Shown here: piece after piece, positions 6,022 to 6,041 of the stretch
Numbering within the stretch: position 1 is the first letter of the stretch
Layout of the letters: every line of letters begins with the position of its first letter
Source: Burkholderiaceae bacterium
GTDB lineage: Bacteria; Pseudomonadota; Gammaproteobacteria; Burkholderiales; Burkholderiaceae
Direction of reading: 5' to 3'
Assembly (NCBI GenBank): GCA_025458735.1
Contig: JALORV010000132.1
Span: 1 to 6,041 of the forward strand
DNA: 6,041 bases
The notes under the pieces: model-generated
Databases searched by the model: none
What the model saw: the letters and a program-made list of their open reading frames with translations, nothing else
What the model was told of the DNA's origin: nothing
Made by a program: the position numbers and the translations under genes

Positions 6022-6041
6022 GCACTCCCGAAATTAGCGTG

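Noticed and set aside
6034..6036. TAA on the minus strand as the end of an upstream gene (for example riboflavin synthase)
   Set aside because: Too little sequence lies to its right to show any coding frame; it is only a possible stop codon.
5773..6041. FMN riboswitch (RFN element) ahead of ribB
   Set aside because: I read the minus strand for the conserved RFN segments (such as the GGGGCAGGGTGAAATTCCC and ACCGGCGGTA blocks) and found none. The region's structure is the two palindromes instead.

Overview
The window is a GC-rich bacterial segment in which every gene I can support lies on the minus strand, so it reads right to left. The order ribB, ribH, nusB, thiL, pgpA, pncC is the riboflavin/NusB/thiamine housekeeping cluster of Proteobacteria. 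The RibB protein, with a degenerate GTP-cyclohydrolase-like C-terminal half, and the pgpA-pncC tail suggest a high-GC gammaproteobacterium (or a beta-/gammaproteobacterial relative). I cannot name the genus.

Right end (5773-6041): a 269-base gene-free leader upstream of ribB. It is built almost entirely of two adjacent imperfect palindromes of about 100 bp (5922-6021 and 5814-5914), 7 bp apart. No FMN riboswitch consensus and no U-tract terminator is visible.

Centre (2004-5772): an intact, tightly packed block. ribB and ribH make the four-carbon precursor and lumazine for riboflavin. nusB is the antitermination factor, overlapping ribH by 14 bases. thiL makes thiamine pyrophosphate. pgpA makes phosphatidylglycerol and is joined to thiL by an ATGA overlap.

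Left end (1-1987): three more genes continue the same unit, and each has its reading frame disturbed. pncC (NMN amidohydrolase) carries a perfect 31-bp tandem duplication near its 3' end, which replaces the native end with a frameshifted tail. Next is a fluoroacetate-dehalogenase-type hydrolase that has lost 7 nt at its oxyanion-hole motif. Restoring 7 nt puts the catalytic residues at the family's known positions. Last is a secreted TPR-family protein, running off the window, with an apparent 1-nt loss inside its signal peptide. The breaks sit in about 1.05 kb, whereas the 3.8 kb upstream looks clean. This is either recent decay of accessory genes at the operon's tail or a local sequence/assembly error. 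I see no mobile element, RNA gene or CRISPR array.
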